From Elymus sibiricus (lineage: Eukaryota > Streptophyta > Magnoliopsida > Poales > Poaceae), in assembly GCA_039707655.1 (NCBI GenBank), contig CM077671.1, forward strand, positions 305,598,509 through 305,662,508: a stretch of DNA of 64,000 nt, read 5' to 3'. Of the stretch, positions 11,568 to 23,159 are shown in pieces (position 1 is the stretch's first letter; every line of letters starts with the position of its first letter). Below the pieces are notes generated by a model that had not been told where the DNA came from, ran no database searches, and was given only the letters and a program-made list of their open reading frames with translations. Position numbers and translations under genes: made by a program.

Positions 11568-13400
11568 TCAAACGGCCAGCTCCTCGTCGTCTCCCGGAGT
11601 GACGGGAGAGGTCGGCGTAGCGGTCGTCGTAGCGGTCGGCGTCGGCGACGCCGAAGCGGGCGCGTTCGGCGACGTCGGAGACAAAGGCGCGCTCGGCGGC
11701 GGCGTGGGCGGTGCGGAGGGCGTCGGCATGAGGTTGAGGATGAGGTTGCGCTCCGCCAGGTACCACGCCTTGACCTGCGGGTCCATTTCCGCCGGGACGC
11801 CTCCCATGAGGAACGCCAGGTCGGTGTTGCGTTTCTTCGCGGCGACGTTGGTCCTGAGGAGGTCGAGCTTGGCGTCCTGCTTCGTCATCAGCGCCGGCCA
11901 CCTCGCCTCCGCCTTCTCCTCCCTCGGGGCAGAGTGGGTCTTTGCGTCGGCGATGCATTGCTCGATCGACGCCTGCAGCCGTTCGGCAGCTGGCGCATCG
12001 TTCCTGCCCTTCTTCGCCTTCTTGTTGCCATCAGGCCGCCCCTCTGACGCCCCCGGAACAGGCGCGTCCGGGCTGTACACGCCGTCCTTGTTGGCGAGTG
12101 CAAGCCGGACCTCGGCCCATTTCTCGCACGACTCGATCCGGGTGAACACATGTAGGAACTTGAAGTCGGAATCGGTGCCGCTGTCCCGGCGATACAAGTC
12201 GATCATCCGAACCATCTGCAGGAAAGCACAAGTGTCGGCGAACACAGCGAAGGACGGCCAAGGTGGGTGTTCGAACGTACCTGCTGTTCGACGTTCGCGC
12301 CGCTTTCCGGGCGAGCATGGACCTATTCCTGGATGCCATGCCACTTGTTGCACGCCGTTTGAATGCTCGCCCAATGGTTGGCCATGGCCTTCGCGCCGCG
12401 CTCCATGTATGTGCCGGTGAACTCGGGATCAACCAACTTGCGCTCGTCGAAAGCCGCCTTGATCCTCATCCAGTACGTGTCGGTGTTCTGGTTCGCGCCG
12501 GTGATAGGGTCCTGGCTGACCTGCTTCCACGCTTCGGCGAGGCACACATCCTCCTTCGCCGTCCACTTGATGCGGGGCTCGCCCGGCTTCCCGTTGGCAG
12601 ACCTTGGCTTCTTCTTTTTTCCTTTGCCCTTCGCCGGCGGCGCGGGTTCCACCGGCTCTTCCTCCTCCATCTCCTTCTCCTCCTCGGGCTCGTCGCCCTC
12701 GACGTCGTCCATGTCGCCGATGTCCTCCGCCTCTTGCATACCAAACCCGGGGCACGACGCGGCCACGGCGGAGCCGGTGTTGATGATCTCCTCCATCTCG
12801 GCCTCAGTGTTGTTGTACTGTGGGACCGCGCCCGGCACAAAAGGCAGGGGGCCGCGCCGCAGAGCCATCGCGGACGAGCCGGAGTACGTCGGTGAGGGCA
12901 CGTAGCCGTACTGGGCGTTTGGGTGGCCGGCGGAGAAGGCGGGCGTTTGGGTGGCCGGCGGAGAAGGCGGAAGGCGTGCGCGGGAAGGTGATGTTGGGGT
13001 TGAATCCGCCGAGGGCGTCAACGTCGACGTACTCCGGCGAGGGCGCGTAACCGCCCCACGCCGGCGAAGGGAAGTTGGGGTTGGCCGGCGACGCGACGCT
13101 TTGTTGGCTGCCCCACGCACCTTGTGGGAACGGGCCCGCCTGCTGCCGTCCCGGGAAGATCGGCCGCTGAGACGACACCTCCTGCTCAACCGCCGCCGCC
13201 GCCACCGCCGCATCCTTGGCTTTCTTCATGAGGAGCCTGTTGCGGCGATCGGTGGTCACCGCCTCCCTTCGCTCGATGTCGGCCTTCGACTCGGCGTTTG
13301 TCAAACCCGGCGGCCTTGCCATCGGCGCACGGGCCTTGCGCGGCTTGGCGACTGCGGGGGCGGTGGCTTGGCGAGGGGCGGCATACTTCTTCTGCGGCAT
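11568..13400 (-). pseudogene. Harbinger ORF1-type Myb/SANT-like protein with NAM-associated C-terminal domain, broken
   Basis: The start is ATG at 13400 (MPQKKYAAPRQ), exon 1 is 12281-13400, a 65-bp intron follows (12216-12280; GTACGT donor, CTGCAG acceptor), and exon 2 is 11568-12215. The order is: low-complexity N-terminus; acidic stretch; trihelix-like SANT domain ([20 protein letters not shown].. to ..NKWHGIQE); then, in exon 2, a NAM-associated-type region (FKFLHVFTRIESCEKWAEV, later AYWYLAER-like helix as VKAWYLAERNLIL). ORF1 proteins of this family bind the transposon ends and assist the transposase. Two lesions break it: a 28-bp tandem duplication (12913-12940 and 12941-12968) shifts the frame, and a TAG at 12323-12325 interrupts exon 1 sixteen codons before the donor. 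Such copies are often mislabelled 'glutathione S-transferase T3-like' in databases. Confidence 0.85.
12913..12968. repeat. 28-bp exact tandem duplication
   Basis: The 28-bp unit at 12913-12940 is repeated exactly at 12941-12968. Because 28 is not a multiple of three, it shifts the reading frame of the Harbinger ORF1. The two units are identical, so the duplication looks recent relative to the other lesions. Confidence 0.95.
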
Positions 13401-13714
13401 GGCGGCGAAGGGAGGGAGGAAATGGAGGGAAATGGAGCGAATGGAGAGAAGGACCGGGGGGGAACGGCGGGAGAGAGAGGGAAAAGGAGGGGAAATGGCG
13501 GGAAGTAGCAGCCGGTCTCGCCGACAGCTCGGCCCCACCCGGATTTTCGCTTCAGCCGGCGCCCTGGGTTCGGCCTGGGTTCGCCGGCCCAAAAAAAAGG
13601 GTCCAACCGGCGAAAATCGGCGTCTTGCGGCCGCGGCTGGGAGTTTTTTCGCCCGCCGGCGCTAAAAAAGAGGCCTGGGGGGGTCCTTTGGGGCCACGGC
13701 TGGAGATGCTCTTA

Positions 13715-14089
13715 ATCTCCACTTTGTCCGCAAATAGGGAGGCGGGGGATCTCTTTTGTGAACCTAGATGCCGAGAAGGTCAAGGAGGAGGGAAAGGGCA
13801 AGGCCGAGGAGGAGGTTGCAGAGGCCACGGACAAGGAGCCATGGTGCCCCATCGCCCCCTCTTCGCGCGGAAGCCCGGATCCCGCAAATGAATAGAAAGT
13901 TAGATTTATATGGGATCTCACCTGAATCGCTCCATCTATCCTTTTGAGAAGAAATTTGTTGGTTTTCAAACTCCGATTCAAATAGGAGGAGTGCGCCATG
14001 CTAATGTGCTTTGGATGATCCACATCTTCGGGCAAGGACGTCATGGTTACTTTCGACGATGACGGCGACGACTCCAACAATCAGCGGAA
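13715..14089. other. Short gene-like flank of the Harbinger element
   Basis: Read on the plus strand from about 13759, one frame gives VNLDAEKVKEEGKGKAEEE and continues acidic and basic for about 45 codons; a second stretch near 14041 reads DVMVTFDDDGDDSNNQ. This could be a fragment of a coding sequence captured in the repeat region, but no family is recognised and no splice sites were found. Confidence 0.25.
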
Positions 14090-15611
14090 GCTCTGTAAAT
14101 GATATAAATTTGGGGAAGCTGATAGCATGGACGATAATCTCACACGGTTGTCCGAATGGCACGTTATACTGCATGTTTGAGTTGCAGAAGAATGATCGAA
14201 AATATTTTATGTGGAATAAGGACGTGAAATAGTTGTGTTGTTTATGTGGTGTTTAGCTGTATTCGTTTTTTTGCCAAATTGGTGTTTAGCTATAATGATG
14301 GATGGTTATGATGATGTTTATGTATAACTATGTGATTTCTATGTTTAGTTATGGATATTTATGTGATGAAGTCATCATATTATTTTAGTACCATGTTTTT
14401 ATAGAAGAATACAAGTGAATTACCCACCGCAAATTAAATAAAAGAAAAAAATAGTTATATCATTACATAAAGTTACAGCATGCACAAACCATGTAGTATC
14501 ATTTTTTACTGAAGAATTTAGGTGACTTGGCTAATGCAAATTAAATTATTGAATAAAATAATAATGATACACAAACTTTAGTTGAGCAAGTTTATGTCTT
14601 GTTTTGTGTTGCCGAGCCCACGGACAAGGGATGATAAGCTCACACAGTCATCCAAATGATATAAATTTGGGAAAGCCGATAGCAGGGATGATAAGCACAC
14701 ACGGTCGTCCGCTATGGCACGTTTGAGTTGTAGAAGAAGGATAGAAAATAGTTTATGTGGAATAAGTACCGGAAATAGTTTATGTCGTGTTTACCTGTAA
14801 TTCTGGATGGTTATGATGACGTTTATGTGTAACTTTGTGATTTCTATGTTTACTTATGGATATTTATGTGATGAAGTCACCAGATTATTGTAGTACCATG
14901 TTTTAATAGAAGAATACAAGTGAATTACCCACCGCAAATTAAATAAAAGAACAAAATAATAGTTATATCATTACGTACAACATGCACAAAGCATGTAGTA
15001 TCATTTTTTTTACCAAAGAATTTAGGTGACTTGGCTAATGCAAATTAAATTATTGAATAAAATAATAATTGTACACAAACTTTAGTTGAACAAGTTTATG
15101 TTTTGTTTTGTGTTGCCGAGCCCACGGACAAGGGATGATAATCTCACACAGTCATCCAAATGATATAAATTTGGGAAAGCCGATAGTAGGGATGATAAGC
15201 TTACACGTTCGTCCGAATGGCACGTTTGAGTTGTAGAGGAAGGATTGAAAATAGTTTATGTGGAATAAGTACCGGAAATAGTTTATGTGGTGTTCACCTG
15301 TAATTATGGATGGTTATGATGGCGTTTATGTGTAACTATGTGCTTTCTATGTTCAGTTATGGATATTTATGTGATGAAGTCATCACATTATTTTAGTATC
15401 ATGTTTTTATAAAGGAAACAAGTGAATTACCGACCGCAAATTAAATAGAAGAACAAAATAATAGTAGTAGAATTACATAAAGTGACAACATGCACAAAGC
15501 CTGTAGTATCATGTTTTTTAACCAACGACATTTGGTGACTTGGCTAATGCAAATTAAATTATTGAATAAAAGAATGATGGTAAACAAAGTTTAGTTGAAC
15601 AAGTTTATGTT
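14090..15611. repeat. ~505-bp tandem repeat, about three copies
   Basis: Shared landmarks recur at a spacing of 504 and 509 bp: GTTGAGCAAG/GTTGAACAAG at 14581, 15085 and 15594, and the phrase GCCGAGCCCACGGACAAGGG in the first two. Each unit contains an AT-rich core (TTATGGATATTTATGTGATG) and a block with GGGATGATAAGC. The units differ by scattered substitutions and short indels. The third unit is cut by the LTR insertion at 15612 and resumes for a few bases at 19759. No coding function is seen. Confidence 0.85.
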
Positions 15612-16874
15612 TGTAGCACCCAAAAAATTTAACCACATTTTTATTAAGTAAAATTTGGTCAGAAATAAAATTTTGAATTATAATAGGTTCTTTCATAATT
15701 TTAGAGCCTTTTCTGCTTCTGTCTTTCAAAATTCTTCCCTCCATATAGAAAACTTATTTGGAAATAATATTGTGGCTTTGGTAGTTTTCCTAAACCATTT
15801 CATATTTACTTTAATAACTGTAAGAATTATTTTCATAATAAAATTTGCCCCAAAATAATTATTTTAACAGCATTTTCAATACTTTAAATGCTTCTGTTGC
15901 ACTACAACTACTTTAAATAATTCCTTAAAAATTCCACAAAAATTTGGAGATGTGAGGAGATGTATATGATTCACTTTTATGCAAAAACCCATTGGTGTTC
16001 TTTGTAAAATTTGAGCTAAACAACCTCTTTTGTATTCTGGTCCAGATTGGCAGTTTGAACTGCAACCCTATTTTCTTTTGCTCTAATGGACATGAAATTT
16101 TTCCTACTAATAGTCCCTCCAACCAAAACCTTAAGTCCAGAACATCAGATTCATTTGCATCTGTTAAGTCCACCAAACACTCCTCTGTAGGTTCTGTCCA
16201 GACCAACTTCTTGCCAAACCAACTTCACCACTATCTTTACCATCCAAAGAGACCCCAACCTGGTAATTTTGGTGGCCAGAGAAGTCCCCTAGGTGGCCTT
16301 GGCATTTTGTCAAACACCTAGAGTGCATGGCCAGATTTGGCATGATCCAAAGACTGCATTAGGAAGTTGCCTCCCTGACCTAACCAGCATGTCTAATAGC
16401 ATCCCCTATGCATTTAGCCTAGCCCTGTTAATTTTTATTCGCATCAAAGCTCTCTAGACCACCCTGGCATATCGTCGAGCGGTTGCCGTGCGTGCACCGG
16501 GCGCGGCCAGAGCGCGCGTTTTGCATGTGCAGCGCCCGAGCCGCCGCGTCCCTGGATAGCGCCTCCCCGAGCTCGCCCTGGACCACTTGCTGCTCCCCGC
16601 CTTCCGCCAACCCTCTCCCTCGTCCTCTAGCGCCGACCACCGCCGTCCTCATCGGCCTCAACCACCGCAGTAAAGCCCGCCGCCGCAATCCACTCGGGGA
16701 CGGCCCCGACCAGGCCACCTGGTGCCTCCCGAGCTTATCCCCGAGCCGCCACCTCCTCACTGATCTCCACCGCCCTCCACCGGCCTCGCCTACCTCGCCA
16801 CCGTCCGCGGTTCGCCATAAATGGCCGCCGCCGACTTGTGCCTCTCTGGAAGCCGCGGACCGACCTCCTTCTCC

Positions 16875-16881
16875 TATAAAA
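16875..16881 (+). promoter_or_regulatory. Candidate TATA box inside the long LTR
   Basis: TATAAAA is set in CTCCTATAAAATCCCACCCC, with GC-rich DNA on both sides, in the plus orientation of the LTR. This is the usual arrangement of an LTR promoter; the transcription start would lie near 16905. Confidence 0.5.
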
Positions 16882-18939
16882 TCCCACCCCGAGGCTGCCT
16901 ACCCATCACACATCTTCCCTACCTTCCTCTGTGAGCTTCCCCAAGCATCCAATCGACCGGACGGGGTCATCTTCTTCGTCTCTGGCCAGGGCACCCGCCG
17001 CCGGCTCCCCGCCAAATTTGTCGCCTCCAGAGCCCCATTCTCTCCAATTCTCCTCCAGTATCCCCCTCGAGCCCATGATTCCGTTCCGCGCTTCAATTTC
17101 CTCGGAGAAGCAATGAGGATGGAAGTCCTCTTCTGGCCGTAGCCATCGTCCGCCGGGGAAGCTCGTCGCCGGCGATGTAGTGATCTTCCGAGGTTGCAGA
17201 GTAGCTCCCCGGGATCGCCTCGGTGATGTGAGCATGCTCGTATGCTCGGCACCCCGAACGGCGCCGCCGTTCGCCGGCGAGGGCCGCCGGAACCTCGCGT
17301 TCCGTTCGGTCAGAGGAGAAGGCGCCGGTGTTGACCCAGTCAAATCTGACTGGTGGGCCGCGGGACCCACCATCAGTGACTGGAGGTCGGGACCCGCGTT
17401 CGTAAGTGAAAGCGTATTCTCGGAATACGCCATCGTCGTCATCCACCTCCTGCGCAGCTAAGCAACTGGACCGGCCCAGTAGCGCAGATGACTAAACAGC
17501 GCTCAGGGCGCTCCTCTGTCCTTTCCTTTTTCTTTTACCAGTGAGATTCAAATAATTCCTCAGCAGTCATTTTACACCGAAATTTGATTATTCAAATTTC
17601 TATCTATTCCTAAAATCATGCTATATTAATTTAGCTAGGGTGAACATTTTTCCTAAGTTTTATCTCTACTGGATCTACTAAACAGTCCATTAAGTCATTT
17701 ATTTCAGTTTATAAACTCTCTAAGCAATTAATATGAACTCCAAATAAATTGATTCTTTTTCTGTTAATCCTCATATTTCATCTAGTTTATTTTAACATTT
17801 ATTTAAGAATTTTCCAGACAACTTTTTAGTACTGTTTTTGCATTATGTGGTAATTTAAATATTTTTTGAAAATAGGAAATGGAAGGGAGATAAATATTTC
17901 AAACTTTTGGAGTACACTCAATACTTCTGCATGCTCAAGGCAAGCATTTTTGAACACTTGATATGGTGGATGTTTGATAATAGCTAGCTAGAATATTTGA
18001 AGCATGGTTTTTGATAATTTTAATCGAAATTGCATATGGGTAGTAATATTACATGAATGCATGGTCATGAATATATTTTCTATTGCATGTATTCCACTCA
18101 AGTTCTGACATGCACAAGTTGTGATAATCCAGGAGTGTGCTCCTGCCTTGGACGTGCCGGTGGGCACGGGACATATTTGACACGGTGGTGTCACGGGATA
18201 TATGTGGAACATGCCGGTGATAATAAGTAACACCTCCTGAGTCGACCGTAGATCGAGTCTTGTCACCGGTAACCCCCATACTTGATTCGTGCTGCCACTT
18301 GTCCCTGCCTCAGGTAGGGTATGGTTCAGTAAGTTGTTAACCCCTTTCCATGCACACACCGTACAGAGGGCCACGATGAGGTTTCCGCGGCCGCGGACTA
18401 AATCCTGTCATCGGGTCAGGGGGCATGGGTGTTTCCGGCAGGTAGCCGAGAGGGGGTCCCCCCTTGTAATCCGCGCGTATGAATAGTGATCCCATGCAGG
18501 ACGATGGTCTCCCCGTCTTAGAGTTTTTCTGGAAAGATGTTTTGGGTGATTCCTGGCATCCGGACGGTCAATCTGGTGTGTGCTGGTTAGGTGTGTTTTC
18601 AACCCAAAGACCGTAATGGGAATTAGCCAACGTCTCGGTGCTGGCTAAAGAAATCCTTTACTTGTGGGTAAAGAGCACACCCTCTGCAGAGTTATATCTA
18701 TTCGAATAGCCGTGTCCGCGGTTAAGGACTACAGTCTGGGTTGGTCAAGTGTCGGTCTTAGAGTCGGTCTCCGGAGGAAATAATTAAAATTGTGCATGGT
18801 TTATTTTGCAGAATAATTACTACTACTACTAATGTTATCATGAATAATATTGATGCTATGATTATTATTGTGGACTAACCCGTTTCTCTTAATTTTATTT
18901 TCCGAGTGTCTCAGGGGCTGGCTAGACTACCCCGGGCAT

Positions 18940-19215
18940 TCAGTTTTATTTTCAAGACCTTACGAGGCGTCTCTCGAGTTCTCGGGCGGTCCTGTCTCGC
19001 CCGACTCTCTTGTAGATACCCGTTTGGCATTTCTTTTCAAGACCTCACGTGGCGTCGCTTGAGTTCTCGGATGGTTCTGTCTCGTCCGATTACTCTTTTA
19101 GACACCCGTTTGGCATTTCTCTTCAAGTCCTACCGTGGTGTCACTTGACACCCAACCGGCATTTCTTTTATATTTTCTTTGGATTCTCGGATGGTTCTGT
19201 CTCGTCCGATTTTCC
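18940..19215 (+). repeat. Short tandem-like units in the long LTR
   Basis: A degenerate unit of about 80-90 bp recurs near 18950, 19035, 19120 and 19180. Its landmarks are TTCAAGACCT(T/C)AC, TTCTCGG(G/A)(C/T)GGT and CCGTTTGGCATTTCT. The repeats are inside the LTR and probably belong to its upstream regulatory or terminator region. No coding is implied. Confidence 0.55.
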
Positions 19216-19763
19216 ACCAACCTTCTTTGTTTGTCGCTAACACGTTACTTCTGCACATGCTAATATGTCATCATGCCATGATTCAATTCCTGTCAGCATG
19301 CATATAATATAATCCAGTATGAGCATCAGCCAATAGTTTAGTTCATCATGATCATATATTATCTGCTGCATTATCATTTGTTCATAATGTTTGTGAGTAC
19401 ATTCAAACGTACTCACTGGCTTGTCCCTGGTTATTTCATTGGCCAGGTCAGAAGAGTATTATGACGACGTCCATGCGGAGCCTAGGATAGTAGCCACGCG
19501 GGATAGGAGTTATCCATGTCAGCCGTTCCTGTGGGAAAGGAGTCCCATCGGCGTTGGAGAATTCACGAAATCGCTTCTGTCATCCACCACCAGAAATCAT
19601 TATTGTATCATTAGACCTTTATGGTCTTGTACCAAATTCTTGTAATTGCTTGGTAATCTGTAACAAGGACGTGTCCACCAGTAACAGAGATCCTGGGGCT
19701 GGTGATGACACGAGGGGTTAATTCTGGGATATTGTGCCCCGGAAATCCGGCCCCGACAATGTT

Positions 19764-21362
19764 TTGCTTTGTGTTTCAAAAAATAATGTTTTCTATGCAA
19801 GAAAAGGACAATTTAGCACAAAACCCTACTCTTCGGAGTTAAGTTTTAAAGATTGGTTAGATGCAATCCTCTCAATACACAATTTTGTGGAATTAAGTCA
19901 TGGAGATGGATTTTGGAAGCTATTTTTTGGATGGATTAGAGTTGCTTTAGAGCCAGTTCTGGAACGAAATTCTTATAGTATAAGGAGGTTTATTATTAAA
20001 CACCGAGTATACTGAGAAAAATCTTATGGACAAACAGAAACTAATGTTCTGTCTTGTGACTCTTTCCTTGTTATGTGTGCAGCGGCTAGGGCATTTGCCC
20101 CTTCAGCTTTGCTAGTAAGCCCGTCGATTCGCCTATCGGTAGTATCGAGATGGATCCCGATGCCTCAGCTTCAGCTAGTACTTTAGATTGAGGTATTTTT
20201 CCTCACAGGGGCAATGCTCGAGTGGATGGTTGCGCTTCATCTTCGAGCTGGTCTTCTTGGCTCCGATCCTCCCCAAGTTCATGCGTCGGGACGGGGTTGA
20301 TGGAGCTTCGACGGGTTCATTTTGTCTCCTTGAGGTGTGCATGACGACAAGCTTTGGTATCAGGCAATTCCTATCGATTCAAGGGTTCGATGACAACAAC
20401 TAAGATTGTGGGGTCTTGGTCCTTGGACATGTGCACGAAGACTTTCGGACTATCATCGACAAGGTCAATCTTGCTCCGGTAGGGGAGCAGTGACATCGGC
20501 GCATTGCAGCTTATTCCAACGACGGTAGTGGTCTTTCGGTGGTCTAAGGTCCTTGCTGCAGTTTTTATTATATTTGGTGTGCTTTGTATTTATGATAAAC
20601 TTTTATAATAGATCAGGTCAAATATTGGAGAAACGAACAATGTTATTGTCGTCACACAACAACGATGTTTGCCAATCAGTGGGTACGACATGGCAACAGT
20701 ATTTTGAAAGAAAGAAGTTAAATGAGTAATAGTACTTGGCGAAGATAAGTAAGTTATTCTTGTACAGGATTGTACGTTCCAGCCAATCAAGAATCAAAAT
20801 GTAATGAGATACACATGTTGCATCCTGGTCATGCAACTGTGTACCTAGCCTGGTGTTCAACAACCTCATAATTACTGGTCCTCTTAATAGCTATTGTCTC
20901 TAGTGTTGTTCTGACAGAAGTTAATGTGGTTTTTATCTTTGGATCAGATGGTTGGTTCATACAAGCAGTGAACAACCGTTTAATCTCTAAATTTATGCAA
21001 GCAGTACTCCCTACCGGCAGTAATTTGCTAAATTCGATCGTGTACAAAGAGCCTTTTTTTTTTTTACGTACAGAGAGTACCCATGGCCTATAGACATTTG
21101 AACAGCAAGCCTAGCGCTAGCTTCACATCCACAAGTACACCTATACCAAAAAAGGCTACGTAGTCATCCATCAGCCTTCTACGAGATCCGTTAATCATTT
21201 AACATTATTATGCAGTTTTTGCTGAAATTTGGACTCTTCATGATTAAGATATACATATAATTTGAATGTTTCACTGACAGGTGGGTTCGACGAGTCCACC
21301 TGTCAGGTCAGAATGTTTTGGTGACATGTGGTTTTTCGAGCAGTGCTTCATGGCTCTCGTGT
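19764..21362. other. Intergenic DNA with unresolved transposon remnants
   Basis: No intact gene is supported. The segment 20080-20600 has a mixed composition and ends in an AT-rich stretch (TATTTATGATAAACTTTTATAA) that could be the tail of an old retroelement, but no target-site duplication was found. A T-run lies at 21054-21065, and an inverted pair CTGACAGGTGG/CCACCTGTCAG lies around 21274-21308. Confidence 0.3.
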
Positions 21363-21640
21363 AGATAATAACAAGTCACGAAGCCGTCGGATGCAAACGG
21401 ACATGCCACGTGGCTAGTCTTTGCCATGTGGGGCTCTCGGCGACAGTTGAGTTTGCCGACACTGCCTCATTCACTAAGATGTGTTGCCTGCAACGTTACC
21501 TCGTTGCCGTTAACCTGTGGTTGCCGAGTGTCATTCTCGGCAAATGTTAGTTCGTCGAGTGCCCGTGGTTTGGCTCACGACGAAGAGTCGGACACCCGGC
21601 GAATAAGGAAATTCTGGTAGCGTGTGCAGATAATAACAAG
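21363..21640. repeat. Segment bounded by 13-bp direct repeats, CACTA-like terminus inside
   Basis: AGATAATAACAAG occurs at 21363-21375 and 21628-21640. The 252 bp between them carry recurring GCCGAG/CTCGGC motifs (for example TTGCCGAGTGTCATTCTCGGC) and, read from the right, start CACGCTACCAGAAT and then CGCCGGGTGTCC. That resembles the terminus of grass CACTA elements (CACTACC..GCCGAGTGTC). Whether the direct repeat is a target-site duplication or a repair duplication is unknown. Confidence 0.4.
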
Positions 21641-23159
21641 ATAATTTAACAGTTTTGTTTTTGCAAGAGAAGACAATTAAACAGCTATTCTATTTTATTT
21701 CCAAATCATTTGAATCACAACAAATCTACATAAATTCCTATTGTATATTTTTTAATACTTCTACTAAGTCAACGGCAATTAATATGGAGAGGAGAGAGTA
21801 CTAGTAAGGAAACAAGGGTTACGCCATTTATTTCAAGGGGAAAAAATAGATACAATTCTAACCACAGTAGCTCCGGCAGGGAAGAGCCATCTCGGAGAAA
21901 ACAGAAAAAACTCGCAGCAAACAAGTTACAAAGAAGTCCAAATACTTAGGTCGGTACGAACAAAACAGACTTGGTCCGCCTCGAGCACCAAGAAGATCTT
22001 CCATTTGGAGCTTGGCGGCAACGTACTTAACTGGCACGGCTTAAAATATCTTAACTAGTTATAATCTAAACAATCTAGCTAATCAATTGCATAAGCTTCC
22101 AAATCAATCATTCCTATCTACCACCAGACTCGGATCCTTCTCGGGAGAATGACAAAAGATAGCACATTCAGGGTGCTAAACAGGACACTGAGATTTGAGC
22201 AGTGTAATTTAATCATACTACTAGAGCACAAACATGTTTTATTTGTTTAATCACACACCATGGGTCAAGGTACAAACAGTAACCGCCTGGTAAAATATTT
22301 ATGGCCGGTACGGTTGCCTGCACACGAGGTAGGACATCAAGGCTCAAGGTCAGGAGATACTATGTCTCACCACATTGAAAATATTTATGGCTGGATTAAC
22401 TTGTTAGAACGGCGTGGCCGCTCAATAACTCCGGCACATATTCATTTGCTTTTCAAAAAAAAAAAGTCAAATTAAGTCAAATCTAGAAAATATGTCAATT
22501 TTCTTCAACGATGCGGCCAAATGCACCACATTGATATAACCTCATATAGTATAGACACTGGCGAAAAATGGCAGGAATTGCTTATCCATTGAGTTTCCCT
22601 ATTTTCCTGACAAATGAATCCGTGTCGTTAGTTTAGGGAAACAATAATACTCCACAAAATCTCAAATAAGTGGTAAAATGTTGCAAGATCTCTTAATGGC
22701 GCAAAACACTATCACACGGTCGCGACTAGGGATACAAAATAAACTTACCTTTTCTTTTATATTGTTCTTAGATCACAATACAAGCTCACGTCATTGATCA
22801 TACATGCAGAGTTGTTCCAATTGTATAAGGAGCTACATTTTCAAGAATGATTATTATCGCCGCATATCAAATAAATAGATCAACATATTGATTCCCCTGG
22901 ATGGAATTTTTTTTAGAGAACAATGAACACAGATGTTATAAGTGTACTACATTAAGAGAGGTATATGATCTGAATAAATAGCTTATAGCCTCAAATTGTG
23001 TTCACATAAGGTGCCACTAATTTTTATATGAAATGTTACAAGTGTACAGCGTACTACAATGTTGAAATTGTCTCAATTGTTTACTAGAGCTTTGGAATTG
23101 GTATTTCACAGAATATCATTTCCTGAAATAGTGCCACCATATTCCAAATATAGGCATAT
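21641..23159. other. AT-rich intergenic DNA, nothing clear
   Basis: No gene, long repeat or transposon end could be supported here. Open frames are short and unrecognised. Confidence 0.3.

Larger units (their letters stand above)
11245..13711 (-). mobile_element. PIF/Harbinger-type DNA transposon, 2467 bp, ORF1 only
   Basis: The ends are perfect inverted copies of GAGCATCTCCAGCCGT (11245-11260 and 13696-13711). The flanking trinucleotide TTA is duplicated (11242-11244 and 13712-13714), which is the PIF/Harbinger target-site rule. The element carries one gene, a Myb/SANT-like ORF1 protein (minus strand, broken). No DDE transposase coding is present, so it would need a partner element to move. 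The interior is GC-rich compared with the AT-rich flanks. Confidence 0.9.
15612..19758 (+). mobile_element. Long solo LTR or LARD-like unit, 4147 bp, TSD ATGTT
   Basis: It begins TGTAGCACCC and ends GGCCCCGACA, so the ends are TG..CA. The 5-bp sequence ATGTT occurs directly before (15607-15611) and directly after (19759-19763), a perfect retroviral-type target-site duplication. Removing the insert restores the ~505-bp tandem repeat (TTTATGTT|TTGCTTTG). No gag or pol coding is present. A promoter-like TATAAAA lies at 16875-16881, followed by GC-rich DNA and, downstream, motifs such as repeated TTCTCGGATGGTTCTGTCTCG. This fits a very long LTR left alone after recombination, or a large non-coding retroelement derivative of the Sukkula kind. 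Confidence 0.8.

Noticed and set aside
11599..12895. Long plus-strand ORFs (up to 273 codons) opposite the Harbinger ORF1
   Set aside because: They are shadows of the minus-strand coding sequence in GC-rich DNA. The minus strand has the SANT domain, the correct intron and a sensible start.
16483..17142. 219-codon plus-strand ORF in the long LTR
   Set aside because: It lies in GC-rich DNA where several frames on both strands are open, it is rich in Pro/Ala/Arg/Ser, has no recognised domain and overlaps the TATA box at 16875. It is best explained as LTR promoter and leader DNA.
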